56,889 nucleotides of DNA from Variovorax paradoxus (GTDB taxonomy: Bacteria > Pseudomonadota > Gammaproteobacteria > Burkholderiales > Burkholderiaceae_C). The DNA lies in assembly GCF_018614915.1 (NCBI RefSeq), contig NZ_JAGGNU010000064.1, positions 1-56,889 of the forward strand. Reading direction: 5' to 3'. This document shows, piece after piece, positions 55,933-56,889 of this stretch (positions are counted from its first letter, which is position 1; each line of letters opens with the position of its first letter). The position numbers and the translations under genes are program-made. The notes under the pieces were generated by a model. That model worked only from the letters and a program-made list of their open reading frames with translations, was not told where the DNA came from and made no database searches.

Positions 55933-56640
55933 ATGACCGACACCGCTCCCGCCCCGATCGCCGCCAAGAAGGAAGGCGGCCGCCCCCGCCGCAAGCCCCA
56001 GGCTCCCCAGGGCCGGGCTCAGAACCCTCAAGAGGCCAAGGCAGCGCAGCCGCGCCAGCGCAAGGTGAACCCCGTGCTCGAACGCCTGTTCGAGCTCTAC
56101 CCGAAGATGTTCGGCGCGCGTTTCCTGCCGCTCAAGCTGGGCGTGTTCCAGGACCTGCTGGCATTGCACCCCGACGAATTCAAGCGCGAGGACCTGAAGG
56201 TCGCGCTCGGGCTTCATGCGCGCTCCACCCGCTACCTCGAAGCCGTGGCCGCGCGCGAGAAGCGCCACGACCTGAACGGCGTGCCGGTGGAAGACGTCGC
56301 GCCCGAGCATGTGCACCACGCGATCCTCGAAGTGTTCCGCCGGCGCCAGGCGCGCAAGGGCGAAGACCTGCGGCCGCAACTGCGCGCGCGGCTGGTCGAA
56401 GCCATCGAAGCCTCGGGCCTCTCGCGCGAGGAATACATGCTCGTCGTTCGCACGAACGACGAGGCGTCGAACGCGGTGCTCGACGAAGCCTTTGCCGAAC
56501 TGGGCGCGCGCACCGCGAAGCGCGAGGCGCTGCTGCGGGCCTTCGAAGCCAGCGGACGCAGCGTGGCGGAGTTCGCGGAGATGTACGGTATGGATGCGGC
56601 GGAGGTGGAGCGGACGCTGGAACGCGCGCGTACTACCTGA
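55933..56640 (+). CDS. ProQ/FinO-family RNA chaperone
   Basis: A 235-aa RNA-binding protein that stabilises sRNA-mRNA pairs. The N-terminal 40 residues are basic and disordered (GGRPRRKPQAPQGRAQN). The ProQ/FinO domain covers about 45-140: VLERLFELYPKMFGARFLPL, KLGVFQDLLALHPDEFKRED, LKVALGLHARSTRYLEAVA. A helical C-terminal part (EASGLSREEYMLVVRTNDEA to SGRSVAEFAEMYGMDAAEVE) replaces the Tudor-like domain of E. coli ProQ. It is transcribed away from the L,D-transpeptidase operon and followed by a hairpin at 56647. Confidence 0.9.
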   Translation: MTDTAPAPIAAKKEGGRPRRKPQAPQGRAQNPQEAKAAQPRQRKVNPVLERLFELYPKMFGARFLPLKLGVFQDLLALHPDEFKREDLKVALGLHARSTRYLEAVAAREKRHDLNGVPVEDVAPEHVHHAILEVFRRRQARKGEDLRPQLRARLVEAIEASGLSREEYMLVVRTNDEASNAVLDEAFAELGARTAKREALLRAFEASGRSVAEFAEMYGMDAAEVERTLERARTT

Positions 56641-56646
56641 CTGACT

Positions 56647-56667
56647 CCCTCTCCCTCTGGGAGAGGG
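56647..56667 (+). terminator. Hairpin after the ProQ-family gene
   Basis: CCCTCTCCC-TCT-GGGAGAGGG is a perfect 9-3-9 palindrome 6 bp after the stop, without a T-run. The CCCTCTCCC/GGGAGAGGG type with trailing TGGGGGTGAGGGC is a dispersed intergenic element in many proteobacteria and probably serves as terminator or processing site. Confidence 0.65.
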
Positions 56668-56699
56668 TGGGGGTGAGGGCACTTCGACTTCTGATTTGT

Positions 56700-56889
56700 A
56701 CCTTGCGCTTGTGTTGGCGCCGGAGCCGGGATGTCGCCCCGGCGGGCGAGTCAATTTCTTTGTCTCGCCAAAGAAAGTAACCAAAGAAAGGCGACCCCAC
56801 TGTCTGCGACCCCCTTCGGGGGCAACCTGCGGTGCTCGCTTTTCGCGGGGTCCGCGCAAACTCGCTGCGCTCAGACAGCGCGCGGCCCT
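56700..56889. repeat. Dispersed intergenic repeat (AAAGAAAGTAACCAAAGAAAGG type)
   Basis: From about 56750 to the window end the sequence contains CGCCAAAGAAAGTAACCAAA followed by GAAAGGCGACCCC and a region ending ACTCGCTGCGCTCAGACAG, a composite seen between genes in many Burkholderiales and Xanthomonadales and often mis-called as small proteins. GACCCCCTTCGGGGGC (56810-56823 area) forms a local hairpin. No gene is supported here. The right end is cut by the window. Confidence 0.6.

Overview
The window is high-GC betaproteobacterial chromosomal DNA. Gene order and protein style point to the Burkholderiales, most likely Comamonadaceae and Variovorax-like. Supporting signs are the hpf-ptsN-hprK block, the fur/bamE-dapB-exbB-exbD-leuS-lptE-holA-proA run, gshA of the ATP-grasp-like betaproteobacterial type, a split pntAA/pntAB/pntB, and several Bug-type solute-binding proteins. 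The genus is an inference; no rRNA or tRNA gene is present to test it.

Region 1 (1-6.7 kb) is accessory and partly decayed. It holds two XRE-type regulators facing away from each other, a LysR gene cut off halfway through its effector domain, a phospholipase-D remnant with an in-frame stop that abuts the LysR stump, a solitary F0 ATP synthase c-subunit gene with no atp operon around it, and a MmgE/PrpD - Bug receptor - GntR catabolic unit. A 43-codon MocR C-terminal stump lies just before uvrA.

Region 2 (6.7-10.5 kb) is the divergent uvrA/ssb pair, closed by a good intrinsic terminator.

Region 3 (10.5-13.2 kb) is the most anomalous part. Two 60-bp tandem copies of a hairpin-forming unit precede a frameshifted secreted DUF11-type surface protein. 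An HTH/sigma-like regulator gene follows, and then the 3' end of a second DUF11-type gene.

Region 4 (13.2-28.8 kb) is metabolic and housekeeping: LLM oxidoreductase, wax-ester synthase/DGAT with a histone-like basic tail, a second Bug receptor, mnmA, a Nudix hydrolase, a DUF4019 protein, an orphan response regulator, the NAD(P) transhydrogenase operon, acyl-CoA ligase, MTA/SAH nucleosidase, CorA and a UvrD-like helicase.

Region 5 (28.8-44.3 kb) is conserved core: ribosome hibernation factor, PTS-Ntr EIIA and HPr kinase, Fur, BamE, the dapB-to-holA run with many ATGA/TGATG overlaps, proA, and gshA-kup-gshB, which joins glutathione synthesis to potassium uptake.

Region 6 (44.3-56.9 kb) holds a class II amidotransferase, a DHA2-type MFS pump, a zinc metallopeptidase, a CWC cysteine-rich protein overlapping a PPi-type phosphofructokinase, a HigB-HigA toxin-antitoxin pair with a perfect 9-1-9 operator, a three-gene beta-oxidation operon, a DUF2917/LysR divergent pair, an L,D-transpeptidase operon and a ProQ/FinO RNA chaperone. 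The window ends in intergenic repeat DNA. I found no CRISPR array, tRNA, rRNA, intact insertion sequence or prophage.
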